From positions 1,054,001 through 1,118,000 of the forward strand of contig NZ_AP019657.1 in NCBI RefSeq assembly GCF_009938225.1: a DNA stretch of 64,000 bases. Direction: 5' to 3'. Source of the DNA: Vibrio ponticus (GTDB lineage: Bacteria; Pseudomonadota; Gammaproteobacteria; Enterobacterales; Vibrionaceae). The position numbers and the translations under genes were made by a program. Of this stretch, positions 56,329 to 64,000 are shown piece after piece; positions within the stretch are counted from its first letter, which is position 1, and every line of letters starts with the position of its first letter. The notes under the pieces were generated by a model. It worked only from the letters and a program-made list of their open reading frames with translations, had not been told where the DNA came from and made no database searches.

Positions 56329-57666
56329 ATGTCATCTAATACAAAGAAAATTGGTTTAATCGCCTGTACAGGTGTAGTAGCCGGTAACATGATGGGCAGT
56401 GGTATTGCCTTACTTCCTTCTAGTCTTGCCAGCGTGGGTTCTATCTCAATCTTTAGTTGGCTTATTTGTCTTGTTGGTGCGCTTAGCCTTGCATTCGTAT
56501 TCGCTAGATTAGCAACTAAAAACCCACAAGAGGGTGGTCCTATTGCTTATGCAGGTGAGGTTTCCCCTGTATTCGGTTTCCAAACCGGTGTGCTTTATTA
56601 CCACGCAAACTGGATTGGTAACTTAGCAATCGCAATTACCGGCGTTTCCTACTTATCGGTCTTCTTCCCAGTATTAAACGACCCAATTCCAGCGGGTATC
56701 GCAACAATTGCAGCGGTATGGCTATTTACATTGGTTAACTTGCTTGGCGGTAGCTGGGTAAGCCGACTATGTACATTGGGTTTGGTGCTCATTCTTATCC
56801 CTGTAGTAGGCACAGCAGTATTCGGCTGGACGCACTTTGACCCAGCGATTTACCAACAAAACTGGAACGTATCAGCAGGTACCAACAGCCACGCAGTGAT
56901 TTCAGCAGTACTGATCTGTCTATGGTCTTTCGTTGGTGTTGAATCGGCAGCCGTTTCTTCAGGTATGGTTGATAACCCTAAACGTACTGTACCACTAGCA
57001 ACTATGCTAGGTACCGCTCTAGCAGGTTTGATTTACATTGCATCGACTCAAATGATTGGTGGTATGTTCCCAGCGTCTGAAGTCGCTGCATCTGGTGCAC
57101 CATTCGCTTTGGCAACAACAGAGATCTTTGGTAGCTGGTCAGCGCCATTCGTATCTGCTTTCACTGCGTTAGCATGTTTTACTTCACTTGGTTCTTGGAT
57201 GATGTTGGTAGGTGAGGCGGGTCGTCGTGCTGCTAACGATGGTAACTTCCCTAAAATCTACGGTGAAGTAGATAAAAACGGTGTGCCTAAAAAAGGTCTA
57301 ATCCTAGCTTCGCTAAAAATGACTGCGCTTATGGTTGTGTTGACAATCTTTAGCTCTAAAACAGCGCACGCAGCAGACCTATTTAACCAATTAACTACTG
57401 ACGCAGTACTACTTACTATGCTGCCTTACTTCTACTCAAGCATTAACTTGATTCGCTTCGAAGGCATGACAACTCGTAATGGTTTCGTAATGTTCTTCTC
57501 TGGCATTGCATGTGTCTTCTGTATGGTCGCACTTGCAGGTGCTGAGAGCACCACGCTTGCAGCAACCTTCATCATGTCGCTAATCATCTTGATGTTCTAC
57601 AGCAAAAAAGCAGGTCTAGCTCAATACGTTGAGCAACACAAAAACGACCCAGTCGCAACACACTAA
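56329..57666 (+). CDS. cadB: CadB, lysine:cadaverine antiporter
   Basis: A 445-residue APC-family transporter starting MSSNTKKIGLIACTGVVAGN, with MMGSGIALLPSSLASVGSIS and ANWIGNLAIAITGVSY typical of CadB. It exchanges external lysine for internal cadaverine across the inner membrane, exporting protons in effect. Length equals E. coli CadB (444). The ATG at 56329 with TTGGAGACGTT upstream is preferred over an in-frame start at 56302. It is followed by cadA, with a hairpin in between. Confidence 0.95.
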   Translation: MSSNTKKIGLIACTGVVAGNMMGSGIALLPSSLASVGSISIFSWLICLVGALSLAFVFARLATKNPQEGGPIAYAGEVSPVFGFQTGVLYYHANWIGNLAIAITGVSYLSVFFPVLNDPIPAGIATIAAVWLFTLVNLLGGSWVSRLCTLGLVLILIPVVGTAVFGWTHFDPAIYQQNWNVSAGTNSHAVISAVLICLWSFVGVESAAVSSGMVDNPKRTVPLATMLGTALAGLIYIASTQMIGGMFPASEVAASGAPFALATTEIFGSWSAPFVSAFTALACFTSLGSWMMLVGEAGRRAANDGNFPKIYGEVDKNGVPKKGLILASLKMTALMVVLTIFSSKTAHAADLFNQLTTDAVLLTMLPYFYSSINLIRFEGMTTRNGFVMFFSGIACVFCMVALAGAESTTLAATFIMSLIILMFYSKKAGLAQYVEQHKNDPVATH

Positions 57667-57721
57667 TTTGACGGTTCAGCACCAATATTTGCTGACTGAC
57701 TAAATAACTTAAATATTCCAC

Positions 57722-57768
57722 GGCGCTCTTATTTCTCATTGTCTCGCTAGACAAAGAGCGCCTCTTTT
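57722..57768 (+). terminator. Intercistronic hairpin between cadB and cadA
   Basis: GGCGCTCTT pairs with AAGAGCGCC around a looped GTCT/AGAC inner stem and is followed by TCTTTT. It may partly terminate, or act as a processing or stabilising site. Confidence 0.6.
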
Positions 57769-57786
57769 CGTCTTGGAGATGTCCAA

Positions 57787-59922
57787 ATGAATATATTCGC
57801 AATCCTAAACCACATGGGTGTTTTCTTTAAAGAAGAGCCTGTACGTCAACTTCACGCAGCGCTTGAAAAAGCTGGCTACGAAGTTGTTTACCCAGTCGAT
57901 GATAAAGACTTGATCAAAATGATCGAAATGAACCCACGCATTTGTGGTGTGTTATTTGACTGGGATAAATACTCGCTAGACCTATGTCGTGAAATTAACG
58001 GCTTAAATGAAAAACTACCGGTTTACGCATTTGCTAACGAGCAGTCGACACTTGATATTTCACTAACCGATCTACGCCTAAACATTCATTTCTTTGAATA
58101 CGCACTAGGCATGGCTGATGACATTACAGTGAAAATCAACCAAGCAACGGAAGAGTATAAAGATGCAATCATGCCTCCGTTCACTAAAGCACTATTTAAA
58201 TATGTAGAAGAAGGCAAATACACGTTCTGTACTCCGGGTCACATGGGTGGTACCGCATTCCAAAAAAGCCCTGCAGGTAGTATTTTCTATGATTTCTACG
58301 GTCCAAATACATTCAAAGCGGACGTATCAATCTCAATGCCTGAACTAGGCTCACTGCTAGACCACTCAGGTCCACACAAACAAGCAGAAGAGTTTATTGC
58401 GAAAACGTTCAATGCTGATAGCTCATACATTGTGACTAACGGTACTTCTACTTCAAACAAGATCGTTGGTATGTACTCAGCGCCAGCGGGTAGCACAGTA
58501 CTGGTTGACCGTAACTGCCACAAATCATTAACTCACTTAATGATGATGAGCGATGTAACGCCAATCTACTTCCGCCCAACACGTAACGCTTACGGCATTT
58601 TAGGTGGCATTCCACAAAGTGAATTTAACCGCGATGTGATCGCTGAAAAAGTAGCGAAAACACCAGGTGCAACAGCGCCAAGCTACGCGGTTGTGACTAA
58701 CTCAACTTACGATGGTTTGCTTTACAATACTCAATTCATTAAAGAGTCACTCGATTGTAAACACATCCACTTCGACAGTGCATGGGTGCCTTACACTAAC
58801 TTCAACCCAATTTACGAAGGTAAATGTGGTATGAGTGGTGACGCAATGCCTGGCAAAGTGTTCTACGAAACTCAATCAACCCATAAATTGCTAGCGGCTT
58901 TCTCTCAAGCTTCTATGATTCACGTAAAAGGTGAGTTTGACAAAGAGTCGTTTAACGAAGCGTTCATGATGCACACTTCGACATCTCCTCAATACGGTAT
59001 TGTTGCTTCAACTGAAACAGCTGCAGCGATGATGAGAGGCAATACTGGTCGTAAATTGATGCAAGACTCAATTGACCGCGCAATTCGATTCCGTAAAGAG
59101 ATCAAACAACTGGGTGCTGAAAGTGACAGCTGGTTCTTCGATGTATGGCAACCAGACAACATTGACACAACAGAATGTTGGAAACTGGATCCAAAAGACA
59201 ACTGGCATGGCTTCAAGAATATGGATGATAACCATATGTATCTTGACCCAATCAAAATCACACTACTGACTCCAGGGATGAGTAAAGATGGTGAGCTAGA
59301 AGAGTCAGGTATTCCAGCGTCACTTGTTGCCAAATTCCTTGATGAACGTGGTATTGTGGTAGAGAAAACAGGTCCATATAACCTATTGTTCTTGTTCTCT
59401 ATCGGTATCGATAAATCAAAAGCAATGCAACTGCTACGTGCACTAACAGACTTCAAACGTGGTTTCGATTTGAACCTGTCAGTACGCAATATGTTGCCAG
59501 CGCTATACCAAGAAGATCCACATTTCTACAAAGACATGCGCGTGCAAGAGTTGGCTCAAGCTATCCACGACTTGACCAAAAAATACAACTTGCCAGAGCT
59601 GATGTACAAAGCGTTTGACGTACTACCAGAAATGAAAGTAACACCACACGCAGCATGGCAAGAAGAGTTAAGAGGCAATGTTGAGGAGATTAAACTGGAA
59701 GAGATGGTGAATCGCGTCAGTGCGAATATGATCCTTCCTTACCCACCAGGTGTGCCTCTAGTTCTTCCAGGTGAAATGGTAACTGAAGAGTCTCGTCCAG
59801 TACTGGACTTCTTGGAAATGCTTTGTGAAATCGGTGCCCATTACCCAGGCTTTGAAACTGATATTCACGGTGTGTACCAACAAGACGATGGTAGCTACAC
59901 AGTTAAAGTTCTAAAAAACTAA
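57787..59922 (+). CDS. cadA: Inducible lysine decarboxylase CadA
   Basis: A 711-residue PLP enzyme (E. coli CadA is 715) beginning MNIFAILNHMGVFFKEEPVR, with an N-terminal wing domain, the PLP lysine K367 in TQSTHKLLAAFSQASM and the C-terminal EMVTEESRPVLDFL region. It converts lysine to cadaverine and CO2, using a proton, to raise internal pH; decameric and cytoplasmic. CTTGGAGATGTCCAA precedes the ATG. Downstream are 165 bases and a terminator. Confidence 0.97.
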   Translation: MNIFAILNHMGVFFKEEPVRQLHAALEKAGYEVVYPVDDKDLIKMIEMNPRICGVLFDWDKYSLDLCREINGLNEKLPVYAFANEQSTLDISLTDLRLNIHFFEYALGMADDITVKINQATEEYKDAIMPPFTKALFKYVEEGKYTFCTPGHMGGTAFQKSPAGSIFYDFYGPNTFKADVSISMPELGSLLDHSGPHKQAEEFIAKTFNADSSYIVTNGTSTSNKIVGMYSAPAGSTVLVDRNCHKSLTHLMMMSDVTPIYFRPTRNAYGILGGIPQSEFNRDVIAEKVAKTPGATAPSYAVVTNSTYDGLLYNTQFIKESLDCKHIHFDSAWVPYTNFNPIYEGKCGMSGDAMPGKVFYETQSTHKLLAAFSQASMIHVKGEFDKESFNEAFMMHTSTSPQYGIVASTETAAAMMRGNTGRKLMQDSIDRAIRFRKEIKQLGAESDSWFFDVWQPDNIDTTECWKLDPKDNWHGFKNMDDNHMYLDPIKITLLTPGMSKDGELEESGIPASLVAKFLDERGIVVEKTGPYNLLFLFSIGIDKSKAMQLLRALTDFKRGFDLNLSVRNMLPALYQEDPHFYKDMRVQELAQAIHDLTKKYNLPELMYKAFDVLPEMKVTPHAAWQEELRGNVEEIKLEEMVNRVSANMILPYPPGVPLVLPGEMVTEESRPVLDFLEMLCEIGAHYPGFETDIHGVYQQDDGSYTVKVLKN

Positions 59923-60087
59923 TGAGATAGATTGATGAAGCGAGTGATTACGCAATGCATGCTCCAATCACACGGCAGAAATCGTCAACTACCCGCAAAT
60001 GGGAGTACACAATAAAAGCTTTTAAAGCCAAGTATTTGCAAGGAGAGTCCCAGCATTTTTGAAGACACGGAACGTCTTTTCTTCCCA
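59923..60087 (+). other. cadA 3' untranslated region, possible small RNA
   Basis: 165 bases run from the cadA stop to a strong terminator. No ORF of merit. The length, AGGAGAG box and terminator would allow a 3'-derived small RNA. Unproven. Confidence 0.3.
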
Positions 60088-60111
60088 AGCACGCCTCATG
60101 GCGTGCTTTTT
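60088..60111 (+). terminator. Terminator of cadBA
   Basis: AAGCACGCC-TCAT-GGCGTGCTT followed by T run. Confidence 0.92.
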
Positions 60112-60151
60112 TACATTTGTTACGAATGCAAAGAATGTAAATTTCAATGCT

Positions 60152-60168
60152 AATGATATTAATTATCA
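60152..60168 (+). promoter_or_regulatory. Fur box of the siderophore receptor gene
   Basis: AATGATATTAATTATCA closely matches the Fur consensus (GATAATGATAATCATTATC family) about 65 bases upstream of the start codon. Confidence 0.72.
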
Positions 60169-60234
60169 CTTATATTCTCCCCCGAAATGAAAAGCAGTCG
60201 CAGTGGGACTGTTAATAAAAAATCGGAGAATAAG

Positions 60235-62331
60235 ATGTTTACTAAGAGCCAGCTAGCGCTTGTGATTGGCGCTGTATTAGCTGCTCCTGCAATGGCAGAG
60301 AGTGTACAAACTGATGAGCACATGGTTGTGGAAGGTCGCGAGTACGGTTACAAAGCCGATACCAACTCAACGGCAATGCGTATGGAAGCAACCCAGCTTG
60401 AAACTCCTGGGCAAGTTGCAGTTATTGGTGAACAACTTATTGATGAACAACGTGCAAGCACGCTAGGCGACGTACTGAAAAACGATGCGAGTGTAAGTGC
60501 TGGTGGTACAGACCGTAACCGTGAGCGTTTCTCACTGCGTGGTTTTGAGCTAGATAGTTCAAGTGGCTTCCTACGTGATGGTCACCAGCAGTGGTCTCAC
60601 TACCGTCAGCCAATCGAACTGCTCGAGCGTGTTGAAGTGGTAAAAGGTCCTTCTGGTTTACTATTTGGTAAATCTGCACCTGGTGGTCTAGTTAACATGG
60701 TTTCGAAAAAGCCAACTTACGATACCCAAGTTAACGTTAGCCAAGATGTAGGTTCAAACGACCACACTCGCACAGTGGTTGATGTTAGCGGTTCGTTGAA
60801 CGAAGCGGAAACTCTGCGTGCTCGCGCTGTACTGGCAAAAGAGAGTTACAGCTCTTGGCGCGAATACGGTGATGGCTCAAAACCACAAACAGAACGTTTC
60901 GTGGGTGGTTTATTTGTTGATTACGACATCAACGATGATGTGATGGTTTCTGTATACCATGATTACACTAACGATGATGGTGGCGTAGATTCTGGTGCGC
61001 TATTTATTGATGGCAAGCGCTACGGCAGCCGTGAACATATCTGGGATGCTCAATGGTCTAACATTGAAAATACCGTAGAAAATACAGGTATCACCATTAA
61101 TGCGAATCTAACAGACAACTGGTCGACAACGACGGGCTTTAACTACCAAAGCTATGAGCGTCACGACGTAGAGAGTTTCCCTGATTTCGGCAAACTAGAA
61201 TCAGACGGCACAGTAACTCACGGCGGTGCAGATCGTACGGATAAATGGGGTTTCCGCACAGCGTATTTCGACCTGAAAGGTGATGTTGAGTTTCTTGGCG
61301 CAGACCACCAACTATTGTTTGGTTCTAACTGGTTAGGTTACCGCTATGACCGTTACCAAGGCAGCTTAGTGGCGCAAGATGTAGCACCGGGTGATACTGT
61401 AGGTAGCCCTGAGTGGAATACGGCTAAGAAGCCAACAGACACGTACAGTGAATACGAAACATGGGGTTTCTATGCACAAGATATGATCACGCTGAATGAT
61501 CAATGGCAAGTACTGGCGGGTGTGCGTTTTGATCGTAAAGTGGCGAATGGTGTAGCGGAAGAATATGTATCTCCTAAATTTGGCGTGATTTACCACCCAG
61601 CAGATAATGGTAGCGTGTACTTTAGTTACTCTGAAAGTTTTGAGCCGCAAGGTATGGTGACTTCTGGTCGTACCGTTTACGCTAACGATGGTGAACTGCT
61701 AGATGCAGCAACGGGTATTTCTTACGAAGTGGGTACCAAGTGGGAGCTAATGGATGGCTCGCTATTCGTATCAGGTGCACTATTCGACATTACTCAAGAA
61801 AACATCATCCTAGATGTCGAAACCGATACTGCGAATGTATACGAGCGCACACAAGATGGTGAGCAACACCACCGCGGTGCAGAGCTAACTGCGCAAGGTC
61901 TAGTAACAGAGTCACTAAGCATTACGGGTTCAGCGATGTATTTGGACGCTGAAATTACTAATCACGCGACCTATGCAGGTAATCGTCCGGCAGATGTACC
62001 AGAGTTTGCTGCAAGTATTTGGTCAAGCTATGCAGCGACTGAAAACGTGGATATGAATCTTGGTCTTGTTTACGAAGGTTCACGTTACGGCGATGAAGCA
62101 AACCTATTTAAGAAAGATGGTTATGCTCGCGTTGATATGGGTTTGGCTTACAACCTGAAGTATGATGAGAACCTAGATATTGTTGCTCGCTTTACAGTCG
62201 AAAACTTGTTTGACAAAGAGTACCTAGCAGGCGGTGGTTCAACAAGTGAAGTGAACGGTAAAGTGTATGCAGAGAATGTAGTTATTGGCGAAGGTCGCAA
62301 CTACATGGCTACATTGCAGGTAAAATACTAA
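60235..62331 (+). CDS. TonB-dependent siderophore receptor
   Basis: A 698-residue precursor with signal peptide MFTKSQLALVIGAVLAAPAMA, TonB-box-like EHMVVEG, plug domain (ATQLETPGQVAVIGEQLIDE, VEVVKGPSGLLFGKSAPGG) and a 22-strand barrel ending ...NYMATLQVKY with terminal aromatic. It should import a ferric siderophore; the GxxLFGKSAPGG plug is typical of hydroxamate-type receptors, but the ligand is not readable. The ATG at 60235 has CGGAGAATAAG upstream. Ends in a terminator. Confidence 0.92.
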   Translation: MFTKSQLALVIGAVLAAPAMAESVQTDEHMVVEGREYGYKADTNSTAMRMEATQLETPGQVAVIGEQLIDEQRASTLGDVLKNDASVSAGGTDRNRERFSLRGFELDSSSGFLRDGHQQWSHYRQPIELLERVEVVKGPSGLLFGKSAPGGLVNMVSKKPTYDTQVNVSQDVGSNDHTRTVVDVSGSLNEAETLRARAVLAKESYSSWREYGDGSKPQTERFVGGLFVDYDINDDVMVSVYHDYTNDDGGVDSGALFIDGKRYGSREHIWDAQWSNIENTVENTGITINANLTDNWSTTTGFNYQSYERHDVESFPDFGKLESDGTVTHGGADRTDKWGFRTAYFDLKGDVEFLGADHQLLFGSNWLGYRYDRYQGSLVAQDVAPGDTVGSPEWNTAKKPTDTYSEYETWGFYAQDMITLNDQWQVLAGVRFDRKVANGVAEEYVSPKFGVIYHPADNGSVYFSYSESFEPQGMVTSGRTVYANDGELLDAATGISYEVGTKWELMDGSLFVSGALFDITQENIILDVETDTANVYERTQDGEQHHRGAELTAQGLVTESLSITGSAMYLDAEITNHATYAGNRPADVPEFAASIWSSYAATENVDMNLGLVYEGSRYGDEANLFKKDGYARVDMGLAYNLKYDENLDIVARFTVENLFDKEYLAGGGSTSEVNGKVYAENVVIGEGRNYMATLQVKY

Positions 62332-62346
62332 TCTGCGCCGCATAAT

Positions 62347-62371
62347 AGGGGGAAGGGAGACCTTCCCCCTT
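62347..62371 (+). terminator. Terminator after the siderophore receptor
   Basis: AGGGGGAAGG-GAGA-CCTTCCCCCT then TT; very stable stem, short U run. Confidence 0.82.
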
Positions 62372-62421
62372 TAGTCGTTTGCAAATTTAATAAATTTCGC
62401 TAATATGCGTTGTTAATTGTG

Positions 62422-62438
62422 AATGATAATATTTATCA
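62422..62438 (+). promoter_or_regulatory. Fur box upstream of the TonB2 cluster
   Basis: AATGATAATATTTATCA is close to the Fur consensus, about 75 bases before the DUF3450 start. Confidence 0.7.
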
Positions 62439-62512
62439 AATAGAATTTTGGGATTTATTGGAACCTCAATCATAGCGAATGCTTTTGATTGTTAATCTAA
62501 CTAACTACGATT

Positions 62513-63274
62513 ATGAACCTACTTAAAACCAGTTTAGCTATTCTTATTGCTGCGGCGATCAGCCCAGCATCAGCATCGAATCTCGATACTGCTCAATCTA
62601 TTCAAAACAAAACCAATGCCGCTTCGGCGTCTAGCCAGCAGCGCATCAACAAAAGTAATGATGCCGCGTTGTCGCTACAAGCTGAGATTGAGCAGCTACA
62701 AGAAGAAGTCAAAAACTTGGAAGTGTATCAGGCGCACCTAACGGCTTTGGTCGCGAACCAAAGTGAGGAGATGACCAGCATTGATGGTCAAATCCAAGAT
62801 ATCAAGATCACTCGTCAAGGTGTGGTGCCTTTGATGTACCAGATGGTTGCGGGTCTAAAAACAATCGTAGAGCAAGATGCGCCAATAAAATTACAACAAC
62901 GTCAAGAACGCATTGCTAAGCTTGAATCGCTCATGACTCGTGCTGATGTTAGTGATGCGGAAAAATACCGTCGTATCCTAGAGGCTTACCAGATTGAAAT
63001 GGATTACGGTACTAAGTTAGGTCTTTACCAAGGTCAGATCCAAGTCGCAGGCGAAGCTCGTGAAGCGGATATCCTTCACCTTGGACGTGTTGCTCTAGTT
63101 GCACGCAGCCTAAATGGCACTAAGTTTTGGTCTTGGGACAAACAAGACAACGCTTGGGTGGAAGTCGATAGCGCAATGAAGTCTGAGTTAGACAAAGCAT
63201 ACGGTGTGGCGGCGAAACAGACGGCACCAAGTTTAATCACCTTGCCGGTGTCTCTTATCGCGGAGGTGAAATAA
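62513..63274 (+). CDS. DUF3450 protein of the TonB2 cluster
   Basis: A 253-residue precursor with signal peptide MNLLKTSLAILIAAAISPASA and a coiled coil (residues ~40-90; EIEQLQEEVKNLEVYQAHL). DUF3450 genes lie directly before ttpC in Vibrio TonB2 clusters. Its role is probably to help the periplasmic TonB2 assembly, but is not defined. The stop is one base before the ttpC start, so the two are coupled. Confidence 0.85.
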   Translation: MNLLKTSLAILIAAAISPASASNLDTAQSIQNKTNAASASSQQRINKSNDAALSLQAEIEQLQEEVKNLEVYQAHLTALVANQSEEMTSIDGQIQDIKITRQGVVPLMYQMVAGLKTIVEQDAPIKLQQRQERIAKLESLMTRADVSDAEKYRRILEAYQIEMDYGTKLGLYQGQIQVAGEAREADILHLGRVALVARSLNGTKFWSWDKQDNAWVEVDSAMKSELDKAYGVAAKQTAPSLITLPVSLIAEVK

Positions 63275-63275
63275 T

Positions 63276-64000
63276 ATGAAACTGAAATTAATCGCATCGA
63301 TTCTTGCTGCTAGCACACTTTCGTTTTCGACTTTTGCCAGCACAGATTTTGTTGGTGAAGCACGCCAAGAGGACCAGCAACAAGCCAAGCACAACCAAGT
63401 GCGCGAGTCAGGTTTTAAAGCCACTGAGCAAGAGCTGAAGCAGCTTAAAGCGCAGTTGGTGGCAAAGCGTGATCGCTTACAAGCAAATAATGACAAATTG
63501 GCTGAGAAATTTAGCCAGAACGAAGATACGCTAGCCCGATTAGAAGAGCAGCTTCGTCTTGAAACGGGCAGTTTAGGTGAAGTATTTGGTGTAGTGCGCC
63601 AAAATGCTAAAGAGCTACAAAGTGAATTGAACTATTCAGTGACAGGGGCGGGTGCTCAGTCATACAACGCGCAAATTGATGAGATTATTGCGGCGACGAC
63701 ATTGCCTTCAATGCCACAGCTTACGGCGTTGTGGCAGGCGATGGATGAACAGATCCACGCGAGTGATAAAATTGCGCAAACCTCAGTAGCGTTCATCGAT
63801 GGTGAAGGTAAAAAGAGTCAAGTTGAAGCTCTTCGCTTAGGTGCGATTGGTCTTGTTGGTGAGCAAGGCTACTTGGCTTGGAATGGTGCTCGCGGCGAAG
63901 CCACTGCGTATATTAAACAGCCTGAGAATGGTCCAACAATGGCTTCTTTGTCTACGGTGTCGCAAGGGCAAGTGACAAATGTGATTCTGGACCCGTCGCG
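63276..64000 (+). CDS. ttpC: TtpC-like TonB2 component (3' end outside window)
   Basis: The first ~241 residues of a longer protein: signal peptide MKLKLIASILAASTLSFSTFA, then a coiled coil (ESGFKATEQELKQLKAQLVA, EEQLRLETGSLGEVFGVVRQ) matching the periplasmic part of long ExbB-like TtpC. The ExbB/TolQ membrane domain would follow past the right edge. In Vibrio, TtpC works with ExbB2, ExbD2 and TonB2 to power outer-membrane receptors, consistent with the siderophore receptor just upstream. CGGAGG lies nine bases before the ATG. Confidence 0.85.
   Translation, partial: MKLKLIASILAASTLSFSTFASTDFVGEARQEDQQQAKHNQVRESGFKATEQELKQLKAQLVAKRDRLQANNDKLAEKFSQNEDTLARLEEQLRLETGSLGEVFGVVRQNAKELQSELNYSVTGAGAQSYNAQIDEIIAATTLPSMPQLTALWQAMDEQIHASDKIAQTSVAFIDGEGKKSQVEALRLGAIGLVGEQGYLAWNGARGEATAYIKQPENGPTMASLSTVSQGQVTNVILDPS

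Overview
The window reads as a contiguous chromosomal segment of a Vibrio or close Vibrionaceae relative. The evidence is the gene set: TfoY, PanP, HexR, a sodium:alanine symporter behind a tandem glycine riboswitch, SulA with a LexA box, CadC-CadB-CadA, and the start of a TonB2 (TtpC-type) cluster. Base composition is moderate, coding density is high, and many genes end in clear rho-independent terminators. No rRNA, tRNA, CRISPR array, prophage or integron was seen. The species cannot be fixed from the sequence alone.

Layout, left to right. 1-8.3 kb: a hexose-phosphate transporter (uhpT, cut by the window edge), a small chemoreceptor remnant, a DUF523 protein, an M32 carboxypeptidase, a LysE exporter, the riboswitch-controlled symporter, YggL, and a short membrane protein followed by a coiled-coil membrane protein. 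8.3-20.8 kb: a small outer-membrane barrel, an unusual histidine kinase/response regulator pair, YdgA, serC, an HdeD-like protein, an sCache chemoreceptor, the radical SAM protein YgiQ and two small unknowns. 20.9-33.5 kb: divergent metR/metE with a MetJ operator, a YbjL-type transporter, grxA, an iron alcohol dehydrogenase, hexR, panP, and a minus-strand cluster of an HDOD protein, LysO and a periplasmic unknown. The HDOD gene appears frameshifted.

33.9-45.7 kb: tfoY without the expected c-di-GMP riboswitch, a second LysE exporter, a dCache amino-acid chemoreceptor, the glycyl-radical pair yjjI/yjjW, a REP-associated tyrosine transposase (RAYT) flanked by GGACACAC-type repeats, a LysR regulator, purC, sulA and a glycerophosphodiesterase. 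46.2-52.9 kb: a TAXI-type TRAP transporter (binding protein plus fused permease), a two-component system directly downstream, and a PlsC-like acyltransferase. 53-60 kb: a DUF417 membrane protein whose 3' end lies in a heptanucleotide repeat, then the acid-resistance locus cadC-cadB-cadA. 60-64 kb: a Fur-box-preceded TonB-dependent siderophore receptor and, behind a second Fur box, the first two genes of a TonB2 energising cluster, the second cut by the window edge.

How the parts connect. The iron block makes functional sense: the receptor needs TonB energy and both units carry Fur-like boxes. The Cad block is a complete lysine/cadaverine acid-stress module. MetR, MetJ and MetE form a methionine circuit. 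The points most worth a second look are the pseudo-receiver/cNMP histidine kinase, the three hairpins inside the TRAP operon, the heptamer repeat, the RAYT element, the missing tfoY riboswitch, and the CadC variant with a histidine-rich linker and no periplasmic cysteine pair.
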